A DNA stretch of 64,000 bases, taken from contig NC_135123.1 in assembly GCF_050908995.1 (NCBI RefSeq), positions 434,001 through 498,000 of the forward strand, read 5' to 3'. This document shows positions 54,948-64,000 of this stretch, piece by piece (positions within the stretch are counted from its first letter, which is position 1; every line of letters begins with the position of its first letter). The position numbers and the translations under genes are program-made. Under the pieces are notes generated by a model. It ran no database searches, was not told the DNA's origin, and saw only the letters and a list, made by a program, of their open reading frames with translations. The stretch comes from Andrena cerasifolii (Eukaryota; Arthropoda; Insecta; Hymenoptera; Andrenidae).

Positions 54948-55453
54948 TTACGCCGCCTTATTATCGTTTACCGCCTTGGCGATCCCCGCTGCTCCACCGG
55001 CTAATGATCCGAGAACACATAGCAGCGGGAGAAGTGGTAATATGCCACCTCGTTTTACCACCGGAAGTATCCGCTTTTGCGATGCTCTCCTTACAGTCCT
55101 TTTGCGGGTTTTTATTTTCATCCCCATTCCGATTTTCGTCTTAGCTTTCATAGCTGCCCAAACAGCTGTAGCAGCACCTCTTTCACCCAGAGTCGAGTCT
55201 GGCGCGACGATGCGTTTTCGCGCTTTGTCAGCGAGAACCTTATCTGCCGTGTGCCTTTCACCGAATATGCAATATCGTGTTCGCGACACGCTGCGTCCAA
55301 CGGATTGATGCCTCGATCGCCTCTAGCCAATCGTTTTGCCAGATGAGTTCCTGGACCACAAAACTGATATCCTGGAATATGTAATTCGATAGGTAACGCG
55401 TTTATCGCCCGATTTAACAGACGACAACCTTTCTTTACTCTCTTCGGCGACAT
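54948..55453 (-). pseudogene. Maverick phospholipase A2-domain structural protein, frameshifted
   Basis: The N-terminal half has a parvovirus VP1-like PLA2 signature: GYQFCGPGTHLAKRLARGD (calcium loop) and DAACREHDIAYS (catalytic His-Asp). The frame then shifts near 55260 to one reading ADKARKRIVAPDSTLGERG and a hydrophobic, glycine-rich C-terminus, LLPLLCVLGSLAGGAAGIAK. The presumed role is membrane passage of particles, from the family. It overlaps the 55435-55701 gene by 19 bases. Confidence 0.8.
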
Positions 55454-55701
55454 TCGCTGCAGTTTTTAATCAATGGTGCTGGACCGTCGATATGCGTTCG
55501 CTGCCAAGGGCGATTATAATGTTCCAAGCACCGACGATACTGCTGAACCTCAGAATTGGCTTTTATATGCTCGGGGAGTCTGTCCCACAACTGATCGATG
55601 TATCTGCCAAACTCTCGCAGTAGAATAATCTTTGGTATATATTTCAACTGCTCAGCGGTTAGGTCTCGAATATCACAATTATCCGACAGGATCAGAAGCA
55701 T
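55435..55701 (-). CDS. small Maverick protein of unknown function
   Basis: Eighty-eight codons from the first ATG at 55701 (MLLILSDNCDIRDLTAEQLK), ending at 55435. It contains ILLREFGRYIDQLWDRLPEH and a Cys pair near the end (NCSEC). The frame extends upstream to 55752 only through a non-ATG codon. Uncharacterised; placed between the ATPase promoter and the structural genes. Confidence 0.55.
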   Translation of the reverse strand: MLLILSDNCDIRDLTAEQLKYIPKIILLREFGRYIDQLWDRLPEHIKANSEVQQYRRCLEHYNRPWQRTHIDGPAPLIKNCSECRRRE

Positions 55702-55736
55702 TTTGAATAATGAGCTGTTTTGCTTCGGCGCGAGCC

Positions 55737-55744
55737 TATAAATA
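55737..55744 (+). promoter_or_regulatory. TATA box of the packaging ATPase gene
   Basis: TATAAATA lies 46 bases upstream of the ATPase ATG, a sensible distance for a short leader. It lies between two divergent gene sets. Confidence 0.55.
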
Positions 55745-55789
55745 GAGCGCACCGCAGCTTCGACGTATCAATATCATTTTTCGTAGTTC

Positions 55790-56494
55790 ATGGAGAGGAT
55801 GCGATTCGTGGGACAACCTGTGGCGATACGCGTGACTAATTTTGACGATAAATCGCAAATGATGTCTCCGAAAACGAGACGCAGACACGGTAGCATGCTA
55901 CCAAACACTATACGCTGCCTCATTTGTGGCCCATCAAATTGTGGAAAAACCAACGTGCTGGTCAGCTTGTTGGAAAGTCCTCACGGCGTGTGCTTCGAGA
56001 ACGTGTACGTGTATTCCAAGTCGTTGCAACAGCCAAAATATAAGTATTTGGAGAATTTATTTACTCCGATAGATGAAATTGGCTACTTTACATTTTCAAA
56101 TAACAGTGACGTCATTCCACCGAGCGAATCGCTTCCGAATTCCATTTTTATCTTTGATGATGTGGCATGCGACAAGCAAGATACGATAAGGGAATACTTT
56201 GCAATGGGGCGCCACACGAACGTTGACTGCCTCTATCTCTGTCAGACGTATGCAAAGACTCCCAAACATCTTATACGCGACAATGCGAATCTGTTGATAC
56301 TGTTTAAGCAGGATAGTACCAACTTGAAACATGTGTACAGCGATCACGTAAACACTGACATGTCTTACGAGGATTTCTGCGCTTTGTGTCGTAATTATTG
56401 GCAACGGGAGTATGGTTTCGTGGTAATATACAAGGATAGCGCGATGTCCAATGGCCGTTATAGAAAGGGATTTAACGAGTTTGCGGTACCGTGA
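55790..56494 (+). CDS. Maverick packaging ATPase (FtsK/HerA, A32-like)
   Basis: A 234-codon intact frame starting MERMRFVGQPV. Walker A is CGPSNCGKTNVL (about residues 46-57), Walker B NSIFIFDDVAC (about 121-131), followed by MGRHTNVDCLYLCQTYAK with a sensor-like Gln. This ATPase would pump DNA into capsids. Complete length for the family, no internal stop. Confidence 0.9.
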   Translation: MERMRFVGQPVAIRVTNFDDKSQMMSPKTRRRHGSMLPNTIRCLICGPSNCGKTNVLVSLLESPHGVCFENVYVYSKSLQQPKYKYLENLFTPIDEIGYFTFSNNSDVIPPSESLPNSIFIFDDVACDKQDTIREYFAMGRHTNVDCLYLCQTYAKTPKHLIRDNANLLILFKQDSTNLKHVYSDHVNTDMSYEDFCALCRNYWQREYGFVVIYKDSAMSNGRYRKGFNEFAVP

Positions 56495-56545
56495 GATGCT
56501 CAATCGTCGTCAACACGTCGGTGGGAAAGCAACGTCTGCGATACA

Positions 56546-57696
56546 ATGATGATTAGTAGTCAGGAGTTTAAGGATCGTGAGAGAATAGCGATGGAAATTG
56601 CAAAAACCAGCGAATCCATTCGCAAGAAACATCAGGCTTTGAAGACCGGCAAGATGGAGGAAGATATCGCGATGCAGAGATACTTTAAACCTATCGTAGA
56701 ACCCTTAAAACATATTGTGGAAAATACCGCAGCGGCAGAAGCTGACACATCACCGCTGATGAATGCAGACGTAGAGGGTAATGAAACATTAACGCCTAAA
56801 ACAAAAATACAGCCTAAAGGAAACACATCGCGCAAGACAAAGAGGAAACGACGCTTGTCATCGGAATATTCACCCATAACCTCCTCACCAGTTCAATCGA
56901 AGCGGAAACGACAGAATGTCACATCAAACGAGCCCCCGGTTCCTCCCAAGCCAATAAATACATTTCCCAGCGTGCAATTGCTCTCCACCAACGATGAGGA
57001 TAATGAAGTTTTCGAAACTACTCCAAATGAGTCGTTTGTAACATCTATTAGACAACAACTTCAAACATCCAAGGGGCAAGAAACGTTTCGCAACCATTTC
57101 GTCCGTTGGGACAAAAATACATGAGCGCAATCCTAAGTGGCGATAGGGATACAGCAATGGACTTTGTATATGGCGTATACTTTGGCGATAGTGGAACGAT
57201 GCTTGGGGATAAGGCTTTTGATATAGACAAGGATGAGAATATAGTCATAGTTGGTGTAAGGTACGGAGGAACGTCCGGTCTTTACGAACTGATTTTCAAG
57301 AGAATTCCCGATGATGTCCTGTACACCAATGCCGATAAACAAAAATACAAAAGTATACTGCTGGCGACGAATGCCCGCAGACGCGATCATGACGCACGAA
57401 ATCCCGTATTGGGCAATAAGGGATACAAATACAAACATGTTATTGCATCGCTACTCCCCCGTGTATCGGCTAGTAGGACAGAGAAAGGTCTAAGGACAGG
57501 GAAAGGTCTAAGGACACCGCGAGCCATGGTGGCAAACGATAACAAGATCGATTACGTGCACTGGGACGATCCCAACGAGCTGGTGGATCGATTGTGTTTG
57601 CTGGAACAGTCGCGTCAGGCTGGTAACAACTCTCATGATTATGAAAGTCTATCGATTATCAAGGAACTCCGCGAGGTAGGCCTCATTATAAATTAA
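56546..57696 (+). pseudogene. Maverick conserved protein (DUF8207-like), single frameshift
   Basis: The first part (from MMISSQEFKDRERIAMEIAK) has a helical N-terminus and a basic Ser/Pro-rich middle (KTKRKRRLSSEYSPI). Near 57108 a one-base shift moves the frame to GQKYMSAILSGDRDTAMDFV, LYELIFKRIPDDVLYTNADK and IDYVHWDDPNELVDRL. This C-terminal half is highly conserved in insect Mavericks but has no known function. A short repeat (KGLRTGKGLRT) is present near 57490. Confidence 0.8.
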
Positions 57697-57707
57697 ACCG
57701 CACGCCG

Positions 57708-58142
57708 ATGATGTGCACTGTGTGCGTCGAGATGCCGATCAACAAATTTGGGGTATCGCTCGAGATGAGTGGAGCAGCTACAATGGACTATTACAAATGG
57801 AGCGGTATGCTTCGAAATTACATGCGAGATAACGCTCTTTGCGTGACCGGTGCCGACTTTGATGCAAAATCACGCAAGATACGACGCGTAGCTCAGCCGG
57901 TGGTCCACACAGATGCCGTCAATAAACTATACGTGAAAAAGAGCATTAAACTTTTGAGAGAGCAGCAGGAAGAATTAGAGAGGAAGCTGGTCGTGTTTCA
58001 AAGAGATATGCTGACGTTGCAAAACAGTGTTCATAAGATATCGGAGGCGTTGAATTCTATCCCGCAGCAGCGCTGCGAAGGAGAATCATGCGAGACGATT
58101 GAACTTGTCCAGAATTTCCTTGGGGCGGTGGAGAGCACATAA
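57708..58142 (+). CDS. Maverick protein with coiled coil, unknown function
   Basis: A 144-codon frame, 12 bases after the previous gene. It contains VTGADFDAKSRKIRRVAQPV followed by HTDAVNKLYVKKSIK, a pattern reminiscent of phage tail-fibre repeats, then a predicted coiled coil (LLREQQEELERKLVVFQ). Function unknown. Confidence 0.6.
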   Translation: MMCTVCVEMPINKFGVSLEMSGAATMDYYKWSGMLRNYMRDNALCVTGADFDAKSRKIRRVAQPVVHTDAVNKLYVKKSIKLLREQQEELERKLVVFQRDMLTLQNSVHKISEALNSIPQQRCEGESCETIELVQNFLGAVEST

Positions 58143-58172
58143 TGCACGTACACGATAATTATCGCATCATTC

Positions 58173-59036
58173 GTGGCAAAGATACATCTGCGATCAAACA
58201 TGCATCCATTATCGAAATCCATGAGTGAAGAAAACCATGGCCACAAGAAGCTACAACTTCTGGAGGAATTGCACGCTCCAGCTCGAAGACATTTTCCTCG
58301 GAGGCGCGTCATAGTACGTGGATACGACGATCTGTGGCAAGCTGACATTGTAGAAATGCGTCCATACTCGCGATTCAACCAGGGTCACCACTACATACTC
58401 ACCGTCATCGATGTGCTGAGCAAGTATGCATGGGCGTTGCCGCTCAAGGCTAAAAGTGGTGCTGAGGTGAATAAAGCGTTTGCAAAGATATTTAGAGATA
58501 GATATCCAAAAAATTTGCAAACCGATCAAGGAAAAGAATTTTACAACACCGATGTGCAGAAGCTCTTGAAAAAGCACGACATTAATCATTATTCAACGTA
58601 TTCGGTGATGAAGGCCTCCGTCGTAGAACGTTTCAATCGAACTTTGAAGAACTATATGTGGAAACTGTTTACGCTCAATGGAACCTATAGATGGACCGAT
58701 TCGCTACCGCGTCTACTTGCAGAGTATAACGCGCGAAAACATAGAACTATCGGAATGCGTCCTTGCGATGTTACCCCTGTGATCGCCGACAAGCTGCTAG
58801 CCACCGTGTACAGCAACCTAAAGATCGCTGCTCCAGCGAGATTCGAGTTGGGCGAGTTTGTGCGCGTGAGCACATTTAAAACCATCTTCGACAAAGGCTA
58901 TACACCGAATTGGACAACGGAGGTGTTCGAGATAGCCAAAGTACAGGCAACTAACCCCGCGACGTATCTGCTCGTCGATTCCTGTGGAAAACCCGTTGCG
59001 TTCGATAAACATGACCATATCAACGTCTGTGAATAA
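58173..59036 (+). CDS. Maverick retroviral-type integrase, C-terminally truncated
   Basis: The DDE integrase core inserts the element. Motifs: DDLWQADIVEMRPYSRFNQG with the first Asp, LQTDQGKEFYNTDVQKLLK with the second, and KASVVERFNRTLKNYMW with the catalytic Glu. WTTEVFEIAKVQATNPATYL belongs to the SH3-like domain. The last residues (from about 58995) are antisense polymerase sequence, so the chromodomain-type end is missing. The N-terminal zinc region before 58250 is weak, and the exact start is uncertain. Confidence 0.85.
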   Translation: MAKIHLRSNMHPLSKSMSEENHGHKKLQLLEELHAPARRHFPRRRVIVRGYDDLWQADIVEMRPYSRFNQGHHYILTVIDVLSKYAWALPLKAKSGAEVNKAFAKIFRDRYPKNLQTDQGKEFYNTDVQKLLKKHDINHYSTYSVMKASVVERFNRTLKNYMWKLFTLNGTYRWTDSLPRLLAEYNARKHRTIGMRPCDVTPVIADKLLATVYSNLKIAAPARFELGEFVRVSTFKTIFDKGYTPNWTTEVFEIAKVQATNPATYLLVDSCGKPVAFDKHDHINVCE

Positions 59037-61490
59037 TTCGAACGTAATTTTGGTATGTTTTAGCATGGCATCCTATGTAAAGCCAGGTAAAGTATAATAA
59101 TGCGCGGAATCTATTCCGTAACTCTTGATACATCTTTCGCGAAATTTTTTAAAAATATCTGCCAATAACAAGACATCTGTTTTCAAATACAATTCGCTGT
59201 ATTCGCCCAAGGTTCTAATCCCGAAACGCTGCCAGACAGTCGCGGCCTGCGCGTAATCGCTCTCCGATACAGTCTCACCCGTTAACGAACTGTAGAATGA
59301 CTCGCGCGGTGGTAAGCATGGATCCTGCAGCTTGTTCGCGCAATCAAGACATTCGTAGGGAAATACACCCTTTCGCGTCAATAAATTGAAATCTTCGATG
59401 GATAATGTTTCAAATTGGGATCGTAAAATTTTTAATTTATCTGCGCTAAGAAAAGGTGCTAAATTGTCGAGACTGGTATTTAGAAATTTGTATGAATCGA
59501 TGAATCGCAATTTAATACAATTTCGCGAGTCTGAATCAGCCGTATCTTCGACATTTTTCGTGAATGAAATATATTTTTCTTTAGTTATGGGCAATACATC
59601 GACGCTGCCTTCGAAAGCGGTAGGTATTTCCTCGATAATAAAATGCGAATCATAGCCGAATAAATTATGGAAAACCATTGGGATGTAAAAGGAATTTTTA
59701 TAATTTAAATTGCACTTCGAATATGTGGGGCCTCTAAACCGTCCGGATAGATGGCAATGATCACGCACTCGTTTATCATCAGCCTTGAATGGTTCTTCAC
59801 AAATGTGGCAATGCTTCGCGCTGTGAAATGCCCTCCACTGGTCTTTCGTCAACTTTTCCATGGGAACATTATTGGCCAGGATGGGTTTAGCAAAATCCGC
59901 AAAATTGTTCAGCTCTTTCAGGAACCAAGAAACGCAATCTACATCGCGATGATATCGATATGCTGATAACGATGCATCGTACGAGCAATGCATATAATAG
60001 CCAATACTATGCACCTTATGTTTCTGGTACGTGCACAATTTGTGCTCCCCCGCATCCTTCTGGACATCCTCCGTTTTCTCTAGGATGCACTCTAGATCGG
60101 CGTACACCACGAAGGGGAGCCGCTCTTTCTTACAGTGGCCATCGAAACTGAGCAAATTGTTGTCCTGGCTGGGCAGCAGAATGGCGCAGTCGTTCATCTC
60201 TCGGCAATCCACTGTGTGGGCCTCCGACTTCTCAGCGGATCCGAAATAGTGCAGGCACCTATAAAATCAAATTTTTATATAATTTTTTTCAATATTTCAT
60301 AATTTTATATACGCACCGATCACAGATGAATTTATTTGCCTTCTTCTTGCTCAACTGCATGCTCACCAGTCGGGACAAGTTCTTGATCAGCACAAAGTGC
60401 CCTACATCGCCGTGCTCTGGATTTGGCGTGTAGAGCAGGTTGGCGTGTCGATCCCTCTTTTGGCTGGTGAGGCGCAACGGAAAGACTGTTGACCCCGTCT
60501 TCTTCTTTTCCTCGAAGCTATAGACGTTGATGGAGATGTTGTTCAACCCTTCAAACTTTACAATTTGATTCGTGAACACAACTCAGTGCCCTGGAGATTT
60601 AGCACGGATGCATATGGCCGGTTTGAACTTGGCCGACGAGGGTTTCTTTCGGCGGGATGGAGAGCTGCGACCACTGCCCACGCGAAGCAGGCGTTATCCT
60701 CGGATCGCACGCTTATTGTCGCTTTCTTCATGAATATTTCCCGCGGCAACTTGAAGTGGCACCCCGCGCGCAGTGGATTGTAGTTATTCACATTGACGAT
60801 CAAATTGAGGATTTGTGATAGTGCCCATCCGCTGTCGCGTTCCTGGAACTCTTCCAGCGATGCCAGGGTGGGTTCGATGACGCATCGTTGGTAACACTCC
60901 TGTAGATCGGATGTACCGAAGAGTTTGCAGTTTCGGGTATTGATGCTTTTACAAGCATGCTTGTCCCCCGCCACAAATTCGTCGTTGAACACAGTATTCA
61001 CTTTGAGGTTCTGATGTTTCCTCAAGGCGCCTCATACATGTTTCAACACAATGGTCTCCGCATCCTGGAGGAAGTTGCGCGGCTCGATATAATTCGAATT
61101 TAGCACGGCACCGGTTAATACGCGGGTATCGAACGCAGTGTCTATTTCGCGCCACAAAAGTCCTGTGCTTGAATGCCCGGCACTTTTATGCACGAAACGT
61201 CCGCGCAACGAATGTTTCAATCCTTCGAGCTGCGCGATTCGAGCAACCAGCGATTGCTGAACACCGATCGATAATCGAGGACTTTTCACTCGGCTGTGTT
61301 CTTCCAACGATTCGATATACTCGTTGCACCGTTCTTCCCACGCGAGGTACTCTTCCTGTGAAATCAATCGCGCAGATTGATCCAGCAATTGGCGTTCTAC
61401 TTGCGCGAATTCTCCCATGGTTGTAAATGGAATATGTCTTTTCCGTGCAACACGTTGCAACGATTTGAGGCTTTGTGCAGTTTGGAGCAC
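58998..61490 (-). pseudogene. Maverick protein-primed DNA polymerase B, truncated
   Basis: The minus-strand N-terminal region runs from about 61490 through PTLASLEEFQERDSGWALSQ and EDNACFAWAVVAAL. A Cys-rich segment, CDRCLHYF, spans a 58-bp intron. The exonuclease domain has Exo I YADLECIL, an HNH-like cluster CHICEEPFKADDKRVRDHC, Exo II NLFGYDSHFI and Exo III YLKTDVLLLADIF. Breaks: TGA at 61029-61031, a frameshift near 60570, and TAG at 59073-59075 in place of Trp after LPGFT. Similarity ends at DVDMVMFIER (58998). The palm catalytic motifs (YGDTDS-type) are absent from the window. Confidence 0.88.
60259..60316 (-). other. 58-bp intron in Maverick PolB
   Basis: Donor GTGCGTATA at 60316 and acceptor TTTTATAG at 60259. 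Splicing restores an ICDRC-LHYFG zinc-finger-like segment in frame. The intron is AT-rich and contains in-frame stops, so it cannot be read through. Confidence 0.75.
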
Positions 61491-61854
61491 GCTTTTAAGA
61501 CAGATACCATGGTTTGCTATCTCTGTTTATCTTTTTCTGCGTGTCTCCTTCCTCCAATAAATTGCACGTATAAAGCCGATCCTTCCCGATATCATCCGAG
61601 ACAGTTTACGCCGACACAGCATAATTCTTTCTATGATCCACACGTACGACAAATTAGCGCGCAAAATCATCTGACACAGTTTCTGCTGACACTGCATAAT
61701 TCTTTCCATGATTCTCACTTACCACTAAGTAATGCTCTCTCTTTCCTCATACACCCGTCCCCCGAATACGTGGTATGTAAAACGCCGATCTTTCCCGACA
61801 TCATCTGACACCATCCGATACAATTTCTCATAAAAATAAATTATTATACGCTGA
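61491..61854. other. flank between PolB and the Jockey-like LINE
   Basis: Contains an imperfect duplication of about 100 bp spacing: ATTCTTTCTATGATCCACAC with preceding GACAGTTTACGCCGACAC, repeated as ATTCTTTCCATGATTCTCAC with GACAGTTTCTGCTGACAC. It may include the remains of the Maverick right end. Confidence 0.5.
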
Positions 61855-64000
61855 CGTTTGGCAACGGCTCATGGTGTGTGTTTGTGCGTGTGTCACATAT
61901 GTGGCGCTCCGTTGGTTTCGGTATATATACCATTCGGGAAAGACTAATGCCAGAGAGCCGGCGTTTGGGGGAGTTGGTTAGGCCGCTGAGACTCTTCCGC
62001 CGACGTTCGTGAGTGACGGACGTGCCCTCATAAGGCCCAAGAGCCACTGTTCGTTCTACCTGAACGAGCTGCCGAAGCCTAAGAAACTCAAACTTTCTTA
62101 AAACCGCTAGTGCCACCATACAACCAAAATTAGTGAAATAACAACATCTACGCAGGGGGGTGCCCCCCCCTGAACCAACAAATATAGTGAAACCGTTGAG
62201 TGCAACCAAAAACATAACAAACCCGGAAGTTTTCCGCGAGATCTTGAGGACCTTCAAAGATGAAGAAAAACTCTCCGCAAACTCCCCCTCCGCAATCAAC
62301 GCACGCTTGGACAGGATCATCAAATCCAAAAAGATCATAAGCAAAATACAACCGAAGCCAAACATCATCAGTAAAAAGAGGAACAACCCGTCAGCCTGCG
62401 AACCAGGTATAACGTCCGCCATGAAAACAAAGCCGACAACCACAACCAAGAAAAAGAAGGACCCCCCAAACAAAGATGGAGGTGAAGCCTTAAATAGCGA
62501 GCTGGTAGCAATGATAGATGGTTTAAAGAAAACCATCGAAACTCTAAGCAAACAACTGGAAGAAGAGAGGGCCCGCAATACGTCCAGAACACCAGAAAGC
62601 GCCGCCGAAACGTACAAAAGAAAAGCAGATACCAGCAGAAGTCCAATAATAGACGAAGAAACAAAGGGACCCCCCCCCCCCTACAGAAGCAGGTACCGGG
62701 CCTACCGACCTTTGGACAGAGTTCACACCTACGAAAAGGAAAAGGCAACACGCAGCAGGGGAAAACCAGATCGACCTACCAGGACCCAGCAGGACAAACA
62801 GGGCCGCATCCCCTAACTCAACACGGATGGACTACAACGACCTCCAGACTCGGACACAAAACCATGACCCGCTACAGACAGGGGCTATCAACCAAAACGA
62901 GCAGCCACCCTCCGCCTCAACACGTATGGTAAAGCCGCCTATAATTAATATTTACGAAACGTCCCAACAAACGTCATTTAGGATAGCTAAAGAAACATTA
63001 GGTTTAAATAACTTTAGAATTAAGCGCGTCAATAGTAACAAACACCACCTACAAGTAGAAAACTTAGCAGAACACGCAGCACTGATAGAAATACTAAAAC
63101 AAAGGAAAATTAAATTCTTCTCATACACACAAAAATCAATTAAGCCAAAACCTTACTACTGAAAGGTATTGATAACAGTTTCACACCGGATGAAGTATTA
63201 GACGAACTCAGTAAACTAAACATACCTAACGTCAAGGTTCTAAAAGTCGCTAACTTCTCAACATTGAAATCGGCTAAAAACAACAAGCCACTCCCATTCT
63301 TCCTAGTCCAAATCTCACCTGAAAGCGATACCAAATCGCTAACGAAGACCAAATATCTCATACACCACGCAGTCACATGGGAAAAAATAATAAGAAAAGA
63401 TCCCATTATATGCTCTCGGTGCCAAAGGGCGGGACACTCAGCGTCCAACTGCCAATTAGATTATAGATGCGTAAAATGTACAGAAAGCCACGACCCGGGA
63501 AATTGTGCTATTAAAAAAGACGAGAAGGTAGAACTTAGTAAACTTTTCTGCGTTAGATGTAAGAACTACGGACACCCGGCGTCCTACAAAGGCTGCCCGA
63601 AACTAAAAGAGCTAAAAAATAGGATCGCAATCAAACTAGCGAGAAAAACAGAACTAAAAACGGCAATATTAAATGGATTCAAAAGTCCACCCAACCCGCG
63701 CCCCACGCAAACAAATGTCTCATACTCCCAAATACTAAGAAACATCAATACTATCCCGTCCAAACAACAGGGCATAACCTCACACATGCAAGACAAACCC
63801 CAATCCAACACACTAAGCCCAATAAACCATTCACAACACCCCTCGTTAGCAGCCACCCCGCGAAACCCCATACAGTCATCTCGCCCAACACACACACACT
63901 CCCAGACTCAACCAGACAACACTCTTGCGGACTTTAAAAATTTTATTGAACAACAAATGTCTAGATTAGAAAGCCTGATAATCCATAACTCCCAAAACAT
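61855..64000 (+). mobile_element. Jockey-like LINE, 5' part (runs off window)
   Basis: A GC-richer 5' region from about 61855 is followed by gag-like ORF1 with three zinc knuckles. The pol ORF would lie beyond base 64000. Confidence 0.75.
62160..64000 (+). pseudogene. Jockey-like LINE ORF1 (gag-like, three CCHC knuckles)
   Basis: An N-terminal Lys/Ser/Pro-rich region (62160-62816) contains a helical LVAMIDGLKKTIETLSKQLE stretch. The frame changes near 62820 after a C homopolymer at about 62668-62680 and again near 63150. The domain IYETSQQTSFRIAKETLGLN and FTPDEVLDELSKLNIPNVKV resembles the pre-knuckle region of Jockey Gag. Three knuckles follow: CSRCQRAGHSASNC, CVKCTESHDPGNC and CVRCKNYGHPASYKGC. 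The frame stays open from about 63152 to the end of the window. ORF1 would bind LINE RNA. Confidence 0.82.

Larger units (their letters stand above)
48538..61490. mobile_element. Maverick/Polinton large DNA transposon, decayed
   Basis: The diagnostic Maverick set is present: protein-primed PolB, retroviral-type integrase, adenain-like protease, packaging ATPase, double-jelly-roll major capsid and penton-like minor capsid, plus a phospholipase A2-domain protein. The structural genes run leftward from 55701. ATPase, a DUF-like protein, a coiled-coil protein and integrase run rightward from 55790. PolB runs leftward from the right end. Long terminal inverted repeats were not found. Several genes are frameshifted, the capsid gene carries an insertion, and PolB and integrase are joined by a deletion. 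Confidence 0.93.

Overview
The window looks like repeat-dense nuclear DNA from an insect, most likely a hymenopteran such as an ant. This is inferred from the mix of element families (BED-finger hAT, Tc1/mariner, BEL/Pao, Ty3/gypsy, Ty1/copia, Jockey-type LINE, Maverick/Polinton), the small GT-AG introns and the AT-rich spacers. No bacterial-type operon, rRNA, true tRNA or CRISPR array was seen, and no host protein-coding gene could be identified with confidence. Nearly every recognisable coding stretch belongs to a transposable element, and most are broken by nonsense codons or frameshifts.

Layout. 1-2000: minus-strand hAT transposase with an intron inside its BED zinc finger. 3105-8885: 5'-truncated Ty3/gypsy element (RNase H, integrase, polypurine tract, 174-bp LTR), split by a 3.49-kb hAT element (4672-8162) with perfect 27-bp terminal inverted repeats and a 7/8 target duplication. 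8886-18109: spacer, dispersed-repeat copies, and a Tc1 element (about 12983-14930) carrying a 779-bp palindromic insertion. 18110-25015: Ty1/copia element (5' LTR, primer site, gag, protease, part of integrase) split by a purine-skewed 4.84-kb LINE (19831-24674) with a 16-bp target duplication. 27217-28383: giant hairpin abutting a truncated LINE on the minus strand (28387-29640). 29897-32760: minus-strand BEL/Pao remnant with LTR. 32934-33990: non-autonomous element with CAGGGA ends. 34955-41337: an apparently young, intact Ty3/gypsy element with near-identical 272-bp LTRs and a well-phased -1 frameshift site between gag and pol.

41338-48160: spacer, a mariner-type transposase relic and three inverted-repeat elements. 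48538-61490: a decayed Maverick/Polinton. Its genes are a double-jelly-roll major capsid, penton-like minor capsid, adenain-like protease, phospholipase-A2-domain protein, packaging ATPase, retroviral-type integrase and protein-primed DNA polymerase B. The capsid gene is split by a 3.07-kb pogo/Tigger-like element and the polymerase is cut off at a junction with the integrase. 61855-64000: 5' part of a Jockey-like LINE.

The genes cooperate only within each element: gag, protease, RT and integrase for the retroelements; capsid, protease, ATPase, integrase and PolB for the Maverick. The window as a whole is a record of repeated nesting. Family assignments come from motif recognition, with no database search.
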